Source: Megaleporinus macrocephalus
Lineage: Eukaryota; Chordata; Actinopteri; Characiformes; Anostomidae
Length of the DNA: 64,000 nt
NCBI GenBank assembly: GCA_021613375.1
Contig: CM038716.1
Span: 18,793,524-18,857,523 of the forward strand
Direction: 5' to 3'
Shown here: positions 63,311 to 64,000 of the stretch, piece after piece
Position numbering within the stretch: position 1 is the stretch's first letter
How the letters are laid out: each line of letters begins with the position of its first letter
Notes under the pieces: model-generated
Databases searched by the model: none
What the model was told of the DNA's origin: nothing
Seen by the model: only the letters and a program-made list of their open reading frames with translations
Program-made: the position numbers and the translations under genes

Positions 63311-64000
63311 TATTCATTTACTTTGACCAACTGCAATTCCTCCTGGATCATTCTGTCCACTACAAACCTTCAAAATATAGTCCCCTGAGTTTGCTTAGTT
63401 TTCTTTATAATGCTTACGTAAAACTGCATGTACACTCAACGCTGCACATGATCTTGTTTTTAATAGCATTACTAAACAAGGAGAAACATGGCAACAGAGG
63501 CTTTCCACATCAAACATTTTTATATGTTAATGTCACGCGTGCAAGCCCAAAAAGAAGCTCCAGAGTGATTTAGGATCTTAAATACATGATGACAAAGATA
63601 TGATGTCTACAGTGTGGTGCTCTGTCAGCTCTGCACAGTGGATATGATCACAACAGTACAACTGCTATTCACCAGCACTTGCAAACATCCCGTAGCGCTT
63701 TGTCAACACAGCAGCAAGACAGCACCTGTTACTTGTTTTTCTTATCTTAGCAGATTATTAACACACGATCATGTTTCTTTCAGTAGTGCTTAACATTTTC
63801 TGTCGTCATGTTCTCTTATTTTGTTCTCATTGCTTGACTGTGACGCTTGCAGTAACCAAATTACTCGCTCGTGTGTTAAGCTTCCACTACGACTACACTC
63901 TGCACTGTGTGCTTCAACCAAACATGAAATGACTGGAACTCTAGTTTAGCCACCTGACTGGTTTAGGGCGGCGCTTGTCTCATTCTTATTGGCTATTCGT

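Overview
This is a vertebrate nuclear window from a ray-finned (teleost) fish. It is AT-rich, has long (CA)n, (GA)n and (TCTA)n microsatellites, and carries dispersed TIR elements and Tc1/mariner remnants. The fold-back repeat at 61620-62155 and the 'CTGGT'-rich repeat near 9190 are types I associate with otophysan fishes (catfishes, characins and relatives). That placement is an inference. No bacterial, phage, CRISPR or operon-like structure was seen.

The only gene I can support is msi2 (Musashi RNA-binding protein 2), read on the minus strand. Three internal exons are present: 41119-41201 (83 nt, second half of RRM2 with the RNP1 octamer), 21937-22051 (115 nt, end of RRM2 and linker) and 11429-11503 (75 nt, aromatic-rich C-terminal region). 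Each has a canonical AG acceptor and GT donor, and the phases join without error, giving one continuous frame. The sequence fits Musashi-2 and not Musashi-1 (FENEDVVEK, and [20 protein letters not shown]). The msi2a/msi2b ohnologue is not resolved. The first exons (RRM1, first half of RRM2) must lie beyond position 64000, and the last exons lie before position 1. Coding sequence totals 273 nt; the rest is four introns, two complete (10,433 and 19,067 bp) and two cut by the window edges.

The introns hold: (1) a MITE-like family with TIRs near TCGCTGTCCAATGAAAAAC, in five copies plus a stray end, one copy inverted relative to the rest and one split by another element; (2) two Tc1/mariner-type remnants, one with a recognisable decayed transposase tail; (3) a 586-bp TIR element carrying a broken fragment of a YqaJ/SWIM-type protein; (4) hAT-like and fold-back repeats; (5) a 22-bp minisatellite and many microsatellites; (6) a ~560-bp polypurine tract; (7) several moderately GC-rich stretches, dense in homeodomain/POU-like motifs, that look like conserved non-coding elements but need alignment to prove it.

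Regulatory points that bear on msi2: a ~98-nt polypyrimidine tract precedes the 83-nt exon, a long (CA)n tract on the transcript lies about 160 nt past the donor of the 75-nt exon, and that 75-nt exon is phase-symmetric, so skipping it would keep the frame. I did not find a previously undescribed multi-gene system. The main points of interest are splicing architecture and repeat biology.
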